DNA of 64,000 nucleotides from Rhizobium leguminosarum (GTDB lineage Bacteria > Pseudomonadota > Alphaproteobacteria > Rhizobiales > Rhizobiaceae), in NCBI RefSeq assembly GCF_017876795.1, contig NZ_JAGIOR010000001.1:4118501-4182500 (forward strand). Reading direction: 5' to 3'. Both the position numbers and the translations under genes were made by a program. Shown here piece by piece: positions 53,162 through 62,317 of this stretch. Every line of letters begins with the position of its first letter. Position 1 is the first letter of the stretch. The notes beneath the pieces are model-generated. The model was not told the origin of the DNA and did not search any database. It saw nothing but the letters and a program-made list of their open reading frames with translations.

Positions 53162-54763
53162 TCAGCCCTGGCCGTTGATCGGAAGGGCGACGAAGCGGCT
53201 TCCTTCACTGGACTGGATCTGGAAGAGCGCGCGGGTGCGGCCGTCCTTCTTGGCCTGGTTCAGCACCTTGACGACATCGGCGGGGCTGGAGACCTCCTGG
53301 TTGTTGACCGAGGTGATCTTTTCACCTTCCTTGATGCCCTTGTCGGCGGCGTCGGAGTCCGGGTCGATGCCGGTGATCGCCAGGCCCTTGCCGTCATCGG
53401 AAGGACCGACCGTCAGGCCGAGATCGGCAAGCGCCTTCTCGGAAGCCGGTGCCTCAGGCTGCTGCGGCTGGCTGTTGTCATCGGCGGACGCATCCTTCTG
53501 GTCGGCCGGCAGCGTGCCGAGTTCGACGGTGAGAGGCTGGGCCTTGCCGGCGCGCCAGACGGAAAGCTCGACCTTGCTGCCCGGCTGCATCGCACCGATG
53601 CGGCGGCTGAGGTCACGCGCATCCTTGATCGTTTCACCGTTCAGCGCCGTGACGACGTCGCCGGCCTTCATGCCGGCCTTGTCACCCGGCGATCCGGCCT
53701 GCGGGGCGACGACGAGGGCGCCGCTCGGCTCGGAAAGGCCGATGGATTCGGCGATATCCTTGGTCACCGGCTGGATCTGCACACCCAGCCAGCCACGCGA
53801 AACCTGGCCGTCCTTCATCAGATCGGCGACGACGTCCTTGGCGGTCGAGGCGGGAATGGCGAAGGCGATGCCGACGCTGCCGCCCGACGGCGAGAAGATC
53901 GCGGTGTTGATGCCGACGACTTCGCCGCTGAGGTTGAAGGTCGGACCACCGGAGTTGCCGCGGTTCACGGCGGCATCCACCTGCAGGTAATCGTCGTATG
54001 GACCGGAACCGATATCGCGGCCGCGGGCCGAGACGATACCGGCCGTGACGGTGCCGCCAAGGCCGAAGGGGTTGCCGACCGCAACGACCCAGTCGCCGAC
54101 GCGGACGTTATTGTCGTCGGCCCAGTTGACGTAGGTGAACTTCTTGCCCTTGCCGTCGACCTTCAGCACGGCGAGGTCGGTGCGCGGATCCTTGCCGATC
54201 AGTTTGGCATCGAGCTCGGCGCCGTCATTCATGACGGCGACGAAGGCCTGGCCATCGGAAACGACGTGGTTGTTGGTGACGATGAAGCCGTCCTCGGAGA
54301 TGAAGAAGCCGGACCCTTGAGCAACCGGACGCAGACGGCCCTTACCGCCGGGGCCATTCGGGCCGCCGGGGCCATTCGGGCCGCCCGGGCCGTTCTGGCC
54401 AAAGCGCCGCTGATGGCCCTGCTGATCATTTGGGTCCTGGCCGCCGAACTGCTTGAAGAAGCGCTTCAGCGGATGATCATCTGGAAGATCGTCGAATCCG
54501 CGGCCTTCGAGGGAGAAGCCGTCATTGTCAGAGACGGGATTGACGCGGTTCTCAACGCGGACGGAAACCACGGCCGGCGAAACGGCATCGACAACATTGG
54601 CAAAGCTCGGGACAGCAGGTGCTTGAACCTTGACTGCTTCGGCATAAGACCGGGTGATTTCGAGCGGAACGCCGGTTGCAAGCACAGCGGCTGCGATACC
54701 GGCGACGGTAGAAGCCTTGAGCACAGTGGCGAGGGACGGACGTCCGTTGAAATTCTTGAGCAT
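53162..54763 (-). CDS. degP: Do-family periplasmic serine protease DegP
   Basis: Predicted 533-residue HtrA-type protease/chaperone for misfolded envelope proteins. A signal peptide covers about residues 1-42. The trypsin-like domain has the catalytic triad His166 (VTNNHVV), Asp196 (TDLAVLK) and Ser271 (RGNSGGP). Two PDZ domains follow at about 315-405 and 430-530. An unusual Gly/Pro/Asn-rich insert (about residues 124-142) sits in the LA-loop region before the protease core. It is the gene after cycL, as in other rhizobia, but 170 bp separate them, so it may have its own promoter. The start ATG at 54763 gives a normal signal peptide. Confidence 0.94.
   Translation of the reverse strand: MLKNFNGRPSLATVLKASTVAGIAAAVLATGVPLEITRSYAEAVKVQAPAVPSFANVVDAVSPAVVSVRVENRVNPVSDNDGFSLEGRGFDDLPDDHPLKRFFKQFGGQDPNDQQGHQRRFGQNGPGGPNGPGGPNGPGGKGRLRPVAQGSGFFISEDGFIVTNNHVVSDGQAFVAVMNDGAELDAKLIGKDPRTDLAVLKVDGKGKKFTYVNWADDNNVRVGDWVVAVGNPFGLGGTVTAGIVSARGRDIGSGPYDDYLQVDAAVNRGNSGGPTFNLSGEVVGINTAIFSPSGGSVGIAFAIPASTAKDVVADLMKDGQVSRGWLGVQIQPVTKDIAESIGLSEPSGALVVAPQAGSPGDKAGMKAGDVVTALNGETIKDARDLSRRIGAMQPGSKVELSVWRAGKAQPLTVELGTLPADQKDASADDNSQPQQPEAPASEKALADLGLTVGPSDDGKGLAITGIDPDSDAADKGIKEGEKITSVNNQEVSSPADVVKVLNQAKKDGRTRALFQIQSSEGSRFVALPINGQG
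54345..54398. repeat. 18-bp tandem repeat within degP
   Basis: Three consecutive 18-bp units start at 54345, 54363 and 54381. The first two (CCGCCGGGGCCATTCGGG) are identical and the third differs at a few positions. They encode GPGGPN-type hexapeptides in the DegP linker. Such in-frame arrays can change copy number without shifting the frame. Confidence 0.85.
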
Positions 54764-54933
54764 TGGAGCACCTTCTCTTGTTCTTAAATCTTCAGACCGG
54801 CGGCGCCGGATCAGTCGATGAATGAAGATATAGGATGTCGCACCTTACTGCGAACTGTCCGGCCAATGAAAAATTGGTAATGTATGAAAATGCTTGGCCC
54901 GGTTGCGGCGGACGATTGCCGCCGGCGGACCGC

Positions 54934-55389
54934 CTACTTTTTCAAAAGCTCGCTCAACTTCGCCTGTTCGTCCGCCGTCAGCTTGCTGCCGGTCGGCTTG
55001 CCGGCCCTCCTGCGGGCAAAGATCAGCAGTGACAGCCCGCCGGCGAGCACCAGCAGCGCCGGGGCGCCCCAAAGCAGGCCCGTCTTCATGCTGAACCGCG
55101 GTTTCAGCAGCACGAACTCGCCATAGCGCGAGACGATATAATTCAGCACTTCATCGTCGCTGTCGCCGTCGGTGATGCGCTCGCGCACCAGCAGGCGCAG
55201 ATCCTTGGCGAGATCGGCATTGGAATCGTCGATCGACTGGTTCTGGCAGACCATGCAGCGCAGTTCCGCCGAAAGGGCGCGGGCGCGGGCCTCCAGCGCC
55301 GGATCGGCCAGCACCTCGTCGGGATTGACGGCGAAGGCCGGCGCGGCCATCAGCATCAAAGCCAAAGCCAGGAGGGGACGCCGCATCAT
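54934..55389 (-). CDS. cycL: Cytochrome c maturation protein CcmH/CycL
   Basis: Predicted 151-residue thioreductive component of the System I heme lyase. A signal peptide ([15 protein letters not shown]) precedes the periplasmic domain. The redox motif is [19 protein letters not shown], with the CxxC that reduces apocytochrome heme-binding cysteines, followed by a C-terminal membrane helix ([20 protein letters not shown]). The ATG at 55389 overlaps the cycK stop as ATGA; the longer open frame upstream is antisense-like noise. It is the last gene of the cycHJKL operon. Confidence 0.93.
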   Translation of the reverse strand: MMRRPLLALALMLMAAPAFAVNPDEVLADPALEARARALSAELRCMVCQNQSIDDSNADLAKDLRLLVRERITDGDSDDEVLNYIVSRYGEFVLLKPRFSMKTGLLWGAPALLVLAGGLSLLIFARRRAGKPTGSKLTADEQAKLSELLKK

Positions 55390-57383
55390 TCCGCCGGCTC
55401 CATTGCGGGCGCTGCCGGCTTTGCGGCCTTCGCCTTCCTGCGTGGGGCGCCGACGCGCAGGCGCCGGTCGCTGAGCGAGACGACGCCGCCGAAGGCCATG
55501 ATCAGCGCGCCGCCCCAGATGCAGAGGATGAACGGCTTCCACCAGATGCGCACGACGATGCCGCCGTCCTTGGTGGCGTCGCCGAGCGAGACGTAGAGCT
55601 GGCTGAGCCCGAAGGTCAGAATGCCCGCCTCGGTCGTCGGCATCTGGCGGGCGGTGTAGAGGCGTTTGGCCGACCAGGTATCGGCCACCGCGACACCGGC
55701 GCGGCGGATGGTGAAGTGGCCGCGCTCCTCGGTGTAGTTCGGCCCGGTCGCCGGCTGCATGCCGTCGAAATGCAGGCTGTAGCCACCGGCATCGGTGGTC
55801 TCGCCGGGCTTCATCTGGATGACGTGCTCGGTCTGAAATGTCGTGACGGCGACGATGCCGAGCACGGTGACGCCGAGCCCGGCATGGGCAAGGGCGGTGC
55901 CGAAGGCCGAACGCGGCAGGCCGGTCAGACGGCGCCAGGCGACATTGCCCGCCACCTTGCCGATGCCGGCGCGATACCAGAGATCGGCCGCAGCACCCAG
56001 AACCAGGAACAGCCCGGCTGCCAGTCCGAGCACGGAAAGTACCGGGCCGCCATGTTGGAGATAGAAGAAGACCAGCGCAGCAGTGAAGGCGAGACCGGCA
56101 ACGACATAGAGCCGCTGCAAGGCGCCGAGCAGATCACCGCGCTTCCAGGCAAGCAGCGGCCCGAACGGCACGACAACGATCAGCGGCGCCATCAGCAGGC
56201 CGAAAGTCAGGTTGAAGAAGGGCGGCCCGACAGAGATCTTGTCGCCGGTCAGCGTCTCCAGCAGCAGCGGATAGAGTGTGCCTGTGAGAACCGTGCCGCA
56301 GGCAACCGTCAGGATCAGATTGTTGACGACAAGCGCGCCCTCGCGCGAAATCGGCCCAAACAGCCCGCCGGCCGAAAGCTTCGGCGCGCGAAAGGCAAAC
56401 AGCGACAGCGCGCCGCCGATAAAAATCAGCAGGATGCAGAGAATGAAGACGCCGCGGCTCGGGTCGCTGGCAAAGGCATGCACCGAGGTCAGCACGCCGG
56501 AGCGCACCAGGAAGGTGCCCATCAGCGACAGCGAGAAGGTGAGGATGGCCAGCAGCACCGTCCAGATCTTCAGCGCCTCGCGCTTTTCCATGACGAGGGC
56601 CGAATGCAGCAATGCGGTGCCGGCGAGCCACGGCATGAAGGAGGCGTTTTCCACCGGGTCCCAGAACCACCAGCCGCCCCAGCCGAGTTCGTAATAGGCC
56701 CAGTAGGAACCCATGGCGATGCCTGATGTCAGAAAGGTCCAGGCGGCCAGCGTCCAAGGCCGCACCCAACGGGCCCAGGCGGCGTCGATGCGCCCTTCCA
56801 GAAGCGCCGCAACCGCAAAGGAAAAGCAGACGGAAAAGCCGACATAACCCAGATAAAGCAGCGGCGGGTGGATCGCCAGACCGATATCCTGAAGGACCGG
56901 ATTGAGATCGCGGCCCTCGGCCGGCGCCGGATCGAGCCGCAGGAAGGGATTGGAGGTCAGCAGAATGAACAGGGTGAAGGCCACCGAAATCCAGGCTTGA
57001 ACGGCCAGCACATTGGCCTTCAGCGTCTCCGGCAGACTGCGACCGAAGACGGCGACCAGGGCGCTGAACAGCGTCAGGATCAACAGCCAGAGCATCATCG
57101 ATCCCTCGTGATTGCCCCAGACGCCGGAATATTTGTAGATCAGCGGCACCAGCGAATGCGAATTCTCCCAGACGTTCTCGACCGAGAAATCGGAGACGAC
57201 ATGGGCATAAGTCAAGACGCCGAAGGAGAAGGCGACAAGCGCAAACATCGCCAGCGAACCGACCGTCGCCACATCCATCATCGCCCGGTCGCGGCGACGG
57301 GCTCCGATCACCGGCACGATGGAAAGGATGAGCGCCGTTGCCAGCGCCAGCACCAGCGCGTAATGGCCGATCTCGATGATCAT
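55386..57383 (-). CDS. cycK: Heme lyase subunit CcmF/CycK
   Basis: Predicted 665-residue polytopic membrane protein that catalyses thioether bonding of heme to apocytochrome c. The WWD domain reads [19 protein letters not shown] near residue 230. Conserved heme-ligand His regions are [30 protein letters not shown] and [13 protein letters not shown]. About fifteen membrane helices and a periplasmic loop before the last helix match CcmF length. The ATG at 57383 overlaps the cycJ stop by 4 nt. The C-terminal tail is Ala/Lys-rich. Confidence 0.95.
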   Translation of the reverse strand: MIIEIGHYALVLALATALILSIVPVIGARRRDRAMMDVATVGSLAMFALVAFSFGVLTYAHVVSDFSVENVWENSHSLVPLIYKYSGVWGNHEGSMMLWLLILTLFSALVAVFGRSLPETLKANVLAVQAWISVAFTLFILLTSNPFLRLDPAPAEGRDLNPVLQDIGLAIHPPLLYLGYVGFSVCFSFAVAALLEGRIDAAWARWVRPWTLAAWTFLTSGIAMGSYWAYYELGWGGWWFWDPVENASFMPWLAGTALLHSALVMEKREALKIWTVLLAILTFSLSLMGTFLVRSGVLTSVHAFASDPSRGVFILCILLIFIGGALSLFAFRAPKLSAGGLFGPISREGALVVNNLILTVACGTVLTGTLYPLLLETLTGDKISVGPPFFNLTFGLLMAPLIVVVPFGPLLAWKRGDLLGALQRLYVVAGLAFTAALVFFYLQHGGPVLSVLGLAAGLFLVLGAAADLWYRAGIGKVAGNVAWRRLTGLPRSAFGTALAHAGLGVTVLGIVAVTTFQTEHVIQMKPGETTDAGGYSLHFDGMQPATGPNYTEERGHFTIRRAGVAVADTWSAKRLYTARQMPTTEAGILTFGLSQLYVSLGDATKDGGIVVRIWWKPFILCIWGGALIMAFGGVVSLSDRRLRVGAPRRKAKAAKPAAPAMEPAE

Positions 57384-57868
57384 TGCGTCGCCTTCACTTC
57401 CTGGGCTTGACCTTCCTTCGTTGGGCCTTGGCCTTCTTTCCACAGCCCCTGCTGCTTCAGCCTGTCGGCAACGTCCTTCGGCATGTAGGTCTCGTCATGC
57501 TTGGCAAGCACGGTATCGGCAACGAAGACGTTGGTCCCTGATGCAAACATTCCTTCGGTGACGACGCCCTGGCCTTCGCGGAAGAGATCGGGAAGAATGC
57601 CGGTATATTTGACCTTCACCGCATTGGCGCTGCCGTCGGTGACGGCAAATTCCACGGTCGAGCCGGTGCCGCGCACGACGCTGCCTTCGCCGACCAGGCC
57701 GCCAAGCCGAATGCGGGTTTCCGGCGCCACCGGCGTCTTCGCCAGATCGGCCGGCATATAGAAATAAGCGACCGACTGGCTGAAGGCGAACATCACCAGC
57801 AGCACGGCGGCGGCAATGAAGCCCATGCCGCCTGATATCACCGCCAGGCGCTTCTGCTTGCGCGTCAT
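57380..57868 (-). CDS. cycJ: Heme chaperone CcmE/CycJ
   Basis: Predicted 162-residue periplasmic heme chaperone anchored by one N-terminal helix (about residues 10-35). The OB-fold core includes [16 protein letters not shown] and [13 protein letters not shown]. The covalent heme-binding His124 lies in [10 protein letters not shown] with the conserved Tyr128. The flexible tail is Gln/Gly/Lys-rich. It takes heme from CcmC and delivers it to CcmF. Start and stop overlap both neighbours by 4 nt, so its level is tied to the operon. Confidence 0.95.
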   Translation of the reverse strand: MTRKQKRLAVISGGMGFIAAAVLLVMFAFSQSVAYFYMPADLAKTPVAPETRIRLGGLVGEGSVVRGTGSTVEFAVTDGSANAVKVKYTGILPDLFREGQGVVTEGMFASGTNVFVADTVLAKHDETYMPKDVADRLKQQGLWKEGQGPTKEGQAQEVKATQ

Positions 57869-59037
57869 TGCGTCGCTCCCTCCGTTGATATGCCGAGTTC
57901 CTTGGCCAGCGCCAGCAACTGCCTGCCCTGCTCGCCGGGCGGCGGAAAGACCGCAAGCCCGCGCTTCAGCGCAGCGGCGGCACGATCCTTATCGTTCAAT
58001 ACGGCGTAAGAGCGGACGAGCCGCACCCATCCCTCGAAATTGTTCGGATCGGCGCTCAGCTTGGCATCGAGGCTCTCGACCATGCCGCGGATCATCTGTT
58101 GACGGTCGCCGGCGCTCATGTTGTCCGCCGCCGCTACATCCTGCTGCGTGGGATTGCCGGGGGCAGCCTGATTGGCGCCCGGGGCACCCGGGGTAATCGG
58201 GGCAGCTTGATCGGGAACTGCCGGCGCGCCGCCGTTCATGGCGATATGCTGGTTGACCAGCGGCAGCCAGGGCGCATCGGCCGGCGATTGTTTTGCCAGC
58301 GCCTCGAAGGCCTGGCGCGCCTCATCCGGCCGTCCCGCCTGCTCCATGCTGAGCGCGATATAAAAGCGGGCGCGGGGATTGTCGGGTTCCAGCGTCAGCG
58401 ACTGTTCCAGCACCTGACGCGTCTCCGCCGTCACCACACCGTCGGAGACCGCCATCAGCGTCTCGGCCAGGCCATCGAGCCGGGCGGGGCTTGAGCCGAG
58501 AAGCCGGATGGCATTGCGATAGGCCACTTGGGCGTCGTTCACGCGCATCGTGCGGACATAGATCGGCGCCAGCACGTCCCAGCCCTTGCCGTCATCGGGA
58601 TTCTGCGCCAGGTGCCGTTCCGCCTTGGTGATCAGCACAGCCATATCGTTGCCGGGATTTTCCAGCCGCGCTTCCAGCGGCTGCGAGGGCAGGTCCGGCC
58701 TGCCCGTCGTCAAATAAAGACAGAGCCCGAGAACCGGCAGAACCAGCAGCACGAAGGCCTCGGTGAAACGATGATGCCGTGCGGGTTTCGGCGTTTCTTC
58801 CTCATCGGCAGAGACGGCGATCAGCCGCCGGCCGATTTCGGCCCTGGCGTAATCAGCTTCTTCAGGCGTGATCAGCCCGCCGTTGAGATCGCGGTCGAGT
58901 TCGCGCAGTTGGTCGCGGTAGACTGCCGCCTCGCCCGCGCGGATATTCTCCGCCGCCTTCGCTCCGCGCAGAAGGGGGAAAAGCAGGATGATGGCGACGG
59001 CCGCCGTCAGAACGGCAACGAGAATCCAGAACAGCAT
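57865..59037 (-). CDS. cycH: Cytochrome c biogenesis protein CcmI/CycH
   Basis: Predicted 390-residue membrane-anchored apocytochrome chaperone. Two N-terminal helices (about residues 1-22 and 90-112) flank a cytoplasmic loop with the leucine-zipper-like REIDR-type segment ([20 protein letters not shown]). The periplasmic part carries TPR repeats (about 145-265; [20 protein letters not shown]) and a C-terminal TPR-like domain after a Pro/Ala/Gln-rich linker. It presents apocytochrome c to the lyase. The ATG at 59037 begins the membrane helix directly; its ribosome site is weak. First gene of the cycHJKL operon. Confidence 0.93.
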   Translation of the reverse strand: MLFWILVAVLTAAVAIILLFPLLRGAKAAENIRAGEAAVYRDQLRELDRDLNGGLITPEEADYARAEIGRRLIAVSADEEETPKPARHHRFTEAFVLLVLPVLGLCLYLTTGRPDLPSQPLEARLENPGNDMAVLITKAERHLAQNPDDGKGWDVLAPIYVRTMRVNDAQVAYRNAIRLLGSSPARLDGLAETLMAVSDGVVTAETRQVLEQSLTLEPDNPRARFYIALSMEQAGRPDEARQAFEALAKQSPADAPWLPLVNQHIAMNGGAPAVPDQAAPITPGAPGANQAAPGNPTQQDVAAADNMSAGDRQQMIRGMVESLDAKLSADPNNFEGWVRLVRSYAVLNDKDRAAAALKRGLAVFPPPGEQGRQLLALAKELGISTEGATQ

Positions 59038-59119
59038 ACCGGCCCAAATACGTGAAGCGCGCCGCCATTCCAACTGCCAAAGCCGGAATGACAAAGATTT
59101 GAGCCGCAACTCACCAGAT

Positions 59120-59545
59120 TCAGCCGAGCGGCGACCAGCTTCCGTCGTCGTTGCGGCAGGCAGCGCCTCGCACCACGGTGTCCTTGCCGTCGGCGGTCAG
59201 CGTATGGGTATATTGGCGGCAGTTCTGCGAACCGACCTGATAGGGTGCTGCCGCGACCACCTTGCCGGTGACGTCCTCGCCGGTCCACAGCACCGGCTGG
59301 CCGACGGCTGCACCTTCCAGCGCCCGATATTCTGCCTCGAGCGCCCGCTGCTTGTCGCTATCGCTCAAGCTCACGCCGCTGCGGCCGGCAAGGCCGCCCT
59401 GCAGCGCGGTGAGGAAGGCGGCCGAGGCCGAGGGCTTGCTCGAAAAAATGCCGCGTGAAGCGGCACCCTTCGTCGTCGTGCAGCCGGAGAGCGCGACGGC
59501 GACGAGAAGAGCGGAAGCGATCATGCCTTGCGAGCGTAAAATCAT
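59120..59545 (-). CDS. Small lipoprotein, 17-kDa-surface-antigen/RT0821-like
   Basis: Predicted 141-residue envelope lipoprotein. The signal peptide ends in the lipobox VALSGC. The mature part has a Ser/Ala-rich linker and then LSDSDKQRALEAEYRALEGA, followed by VLWTGEDVTGKVVAAAPYQV and CRQYTHTLTADGKDTVVRGA, ending CRNDDGSWSPL. The pattern of a short domain with a conserved CR.Y...V..G....G.ACR.DDG.W fits surface-antigen-like outer-membrane lipoproteins. The ATG at 59545 is taken; an ATG 7 codons inside also gives a signal peptide. It lies between feuQ and cycH on the same strand. Function unknown. Confidence 0.78.
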   Translation of the reverse strand: MILRSQGMIASALLVAVALSGCTTTKGAASRGIFSSKPSASAAFLTALQGGLAGRSGVSLSDSDKQRALEAEYRALEGAAVGQPVLWTGEDVTGKVVAAAPYQVGSQNCRQYTHTLTADGKDTVVRGAACRNDDGSWSPLG

Positions 59546-59663
59546 TGCGTCGAACCACGATCAGGGGTCAATTTCAGCCGATCGAAGTGCAGCGTCCCCG
59601 TGTCAGCATTAAGGCAAAGCATGCTATACATTTGCCAGTATCTTTGTGACATCAAGCAGTTGC

Positions 59664-61067
59664 TCATGCAACATCCTTTGTGATGCCGGGCAGGATAAGC
59701 TTCGCCTTGAGCCCGCCCCATTCGCCGCGGGAAAGCTCGAGCCGTCCTTGGTACTCACTGGAAATCTCGGTGACGATCGAAAGGCCGAGCCCGGTTCCGG
59801 GCTTGCTTTCGTCGAGCCTGCGGCCGCGCTTCAGCGCCTCGCGGATCTGATCTGGCTCCAGGCCCGGCCCGTCATCCTCGACGGCGAGCTCCACCCAGTG
59901 GCGGCGCGCACTCGCCTCCGCTCCCTTGACGTCGTCGCCGGCCTCGACGGCCGAAAGCCGTACCTTGCTTTTGGCAAAACGCGCCGCATTCTCCAAGAGA
60001 TTGCCGACGGTCTCCTCGAGATCCTGCTGCTCCATGGCGACGGCCAGATGCGGCGGCGAGACGACGAGATCGAATTCGGTATCGACGTTCAGCCGGCGCA
60101 TGACGCGCACCAGCCGTTCGAGCGCCGGCTCGGCATCGGTGCGGGCGAGCACGGATTCGCGTTGCGCAGCGATGCGGGCGCGGTTGAGATAGGACTGCAC
60201 CTGCCCCTGCATCGATTCTGCCTGGCTGCGCACCAGTTCGCCATGGGATTTTTCGAGCACGCGCGCCTCGTTGAGAAGAACGGCAATCGGCGTCTTCAGC
60301 GAATGGGCGAGATTGCCGACCTGCATGCGGGCCCGCTCGACGATGCGGCGGTTGCTGTCGATCAGCGCGTTGACCTCGTTGGCGAGCGGCAAAATCTCCC
60401 GCGGGAAGTCGCCTTTCAGCTGCTCGCTCTCGCCGGCGCGGATGCGCTCCAAGGCGGCACGTGCCTTGTCGAGCGGCTTCAGGCCATAGAGAATCGCCAG
60501 GGCATTGACGATCAGGCTGCCGACGCCGAAGCCAGCCAGCGCCAGATAGAGGCTATGGGAAAAGGTGCGCACGTCGTCTTCGACGACATCGACATTGCCG
60601 GTGACGCGGACGCGCGCCGCGCGCCCGTCGGTATCGAGGACCACTTCGGTTTCGGCCACCTGCACGCGGTTCCCGGAGGCATCCGTCACCTGGTAGTAGC
60701 GTTCGTAATTTTTGTCGAAGGGCGCCTCGACGACGGAGGGAACCGGAATGAGTGCCGAGCCGAGCGAGGGCGACACCAGCGGCGCTGTTGTATAGGTGCC
60801 GAGAGGCTCCACCACCCAATACCAACCGGTCTTCGGCTGGGCAAAACGCAGGTCGCCGAGCTGCGGGCTGCCGCTGAGTGCCCCCTGATCGCCGATCGTT
60901 ACCGAGTTGATGACGTTATAGAGCTGCGCCCGCAGCAGATCCTGGAAACCGCGTTCGGCACTCTTGCGGTAGAGGGTGGAGATCAACAGACCGATCACGA
61001 CCAGCGCCACCGTCGACCAGACCGTGGTCAACAGCAAAACACGTGCGGTGAGCGACTTAATTCGCAT
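59664..61067 (-). CDS. feuQ: Sensor histidine kinase FeuQ
   Basis: Predicted 467-residue membrane kinase. Helices at about residues 10-32 and 176-198 flank a periplasmic domain of about 140 residues. The cytoplasmic part has a short HAMP, the H-box MQVGNLAHSLKTPIAVLLNE (His255), an N box (VGNLLENAARFA) and G boxes (DDGPGL, GTGLGLSIVTE). In Sinorhizobium meliloti FeuPQ controls genes for cyclic beta-glucan export and symbiosis, and its kinase/phosphatase balance is set by periplasmic FeuN. The order feuN-feuP-feuQ beside the cyc operon supports the name. Its start lies inside the end of feuP (11-nt overlap). Confidence 0.88.
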   Translation of the reverse strand: MRIKSLTARVLLLTTVWSTVALVVIGLLISTLYRKSAERGFQDLLRAQLYNVINSVTIGDQGALSGSPQLGDLRFAQPKTGWYWVVEPLGTYTTAPLVSPSLGSALIPVPSVVEAPFDKNYERYYQVTDASGNRVQVAETEVVLDTDGRAARVRVTGNVDVVEDDVRTFSHSLYLALAGFGVGSLIVNALAILYGLKPLDKARAALERIRAGESEQLKGDFPREILPLANEVNALIDSNRRIVERARMQVGNLAHSLKTPIAVLLNEARVLEKSHGELVRSQAESMQGQVQSYLNRARIAAQRESVLARTDAEPALERLVRVMRRLNVDTEFDLVVSPPHLAVAMEQQDLEETVGNLLENAARFAKSKVRLSAVEAGDDVKGAEASARRHWVELAVEDDGPGLEPDQIREALKRGRRLDESKPGTGLGLSIVTEISSEYQGRLELSRGEWGGLKAKLILPGITKDVA

Positions 61068-61728
61068 GTTTCGGCGCTTGGATGCGGTATCCGAGACCGC
61101 GCACCGTTTCGATCAGATCGACGCCCATCTTCTTGCGCAAACGGCCGACAAAGACCTCGATCGTGTTGGAATCGCGGTCAAAATCCTGGTCGTACATGTG
61201 CTCGACCAGCTCGGTGCGGGAGACGACCTCGCCCATATGATGCATGAGATAGGCGAGCAGGCGGTATTCGTGCGAGGTCAGCTTCAGCGTCGTGCCATTG
61301 ACCGTCGCCTTCGAGGATTTTGTATCGAGCCGCACCGGCCCGCAGATGATTTCGGATGAGGAATGCCCCGCCGCTCGCCGGATCAGCGCTCGAATGCGCG
61401 CCAGCACTTCCTCGACATGGAAGGGCTTGGTGACGTAGTCGTCGGCCCCTGCGTCGATGCCGGCGACCTTGTCGCTCCAGCGGTCGCGCGCCGTCAGGAT
61501 CAGGACCGGCACGCCGCGACCGGCGCCGCGCCATTTTTCAAGGACGGTGACCCCGTCCAGCTCCGGCAGGCCGATATCGAGAATGATGGCGTCATAAGGT
61601 TCGGTATCGCCGAGGAAATGGCCTTCCTCACCGTCGAACGCCTGGTCGACGACATAGCCCGCCTCCTTCAGCGTGTCGGCCAGCTGCCGGTTCAGATTAA
61701 CGTCGTCTTCGACTACCAGAATTCGCAT
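61057..61728 (-). CDS. feuP: Response regulator FeuP
   Basis: Predicted 223-residue OmpR-family regulator. The receiver has the acidic pair in RILVVEDDVNLNRQL, phosphoacceptor Asp51 in AIILDIGLPELDGV, and Lys101 in DDYVTKPFHVEEVLARIR. The winged helix includes LKLTSHEYRLLAYLMHHMGE and TIEVFVGRLRKKMGVDLIET. It is coupled by overlap to feuQ and lies 54 bp downstream of feuN. In S. meliloti FeuP activates ndvA and other genes. Motifs and order make this an orthologue with good confidence, though PhoP-type paralogues look similar. Confidence 0.88.
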   Translation of the reverse strand: MRILVVEDDVNLNRQLADTLKEAGYVVDQAFDGEEGHFLGDTEPYDAIILDIGLPELDGVTVLEKWRGAGRGVPVLILTARDRWSDKVAGIDAGADDYVTKPFHVEEVLARIRALIRRAAGHSSSEIICGPVRLDTKSSKATVNGTTLKLTSHEYRLLAYLMHHMGEVVSRTELVEHMYDQDFDRDSNTIEVFVGRLRKKMGVDLIETVRGLGYRIQAPKHAN

Positions 61729-61782
61729 CGGTCCGCCTTCGCCCGCTTCAAATCGATCATGTCCTGAATAGACCGATTCCGC

Positions 61783-62031
61783 CTACATCGGAACCTTTAC
61801 CGTCACTTTGCGTGGACGCTGGCCATTTCCCGACACCAGAACGGTGATGATGCAGGTGTCACCCACCGGTTGCACGGACAGGAGCTGGCCGCCCGTTTGC
61901 TCAACGACCTGGGCTGCGGCGGCGCTGCAATCGCCTGCTACGCTATGGACGAGAGTGCCGACGCCGTCCGATGAGGGCGCCGATACCACCAGTCCGGCGG
62001 CCAATGCTGCGACGCTCAGAGGAAAGGCCAT
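61783..62031 (-). CDS. feuN: Small periplasmic protein FeuN, FeuQ inhibitor
   Basis: Predicted 82-residue exported protein. A signal peptide covers about residues 1-18 (MAFPLSVAALAAGLVVSAP). The mature part is small, with two cysteines (Cys35 and Cys60) that may form a disulfide, and a basic tail (NGQRPRKVTVKVPM). In S. meliloti a protein of this size, encoded just upstream of feuP, acts in the periplasm on FeuQ and biases it toward phosphatase activity. Identity here rests on size, export signal and position; sequence similarity was not tested. The ribosome site is weak (TTGAAAG upstream). Confidence 0.7.
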   Translation of the reverse strand: MAFPLSVAALAAGLVVSAPSSDGVGTLVHSVAGDCSAAAAQVVEQTGGQLLSVQPVGDTCIITVLVSGNGQRPRKVTVKVPM

Positions 62032-62317
62032 GTGCTATGCTTTCAAGGTAATGCCAACGTGGCCCGAATATGTACTCACGTGACCTGAATGGCAAATGAA
62101 TGCGCTGTAACGCAGGGCATTTAGAACCATTCTCGACCGTTGGCGGCAGCCGGTGTCAGCTGCTGAAAACCGCTGCCGCGGCAGGCTTCGGCGACCCTCT
62201 CCGCATCGGAAAAATTCCTTCGACCTTAGACATGCCGGAATTGCGATCGCAGCTTCTACCGGCCGGCTGAAACTGTTATGTCCTTGCTGTTTCCGCATTC
62301 AGGCCATTTCAGCACCA

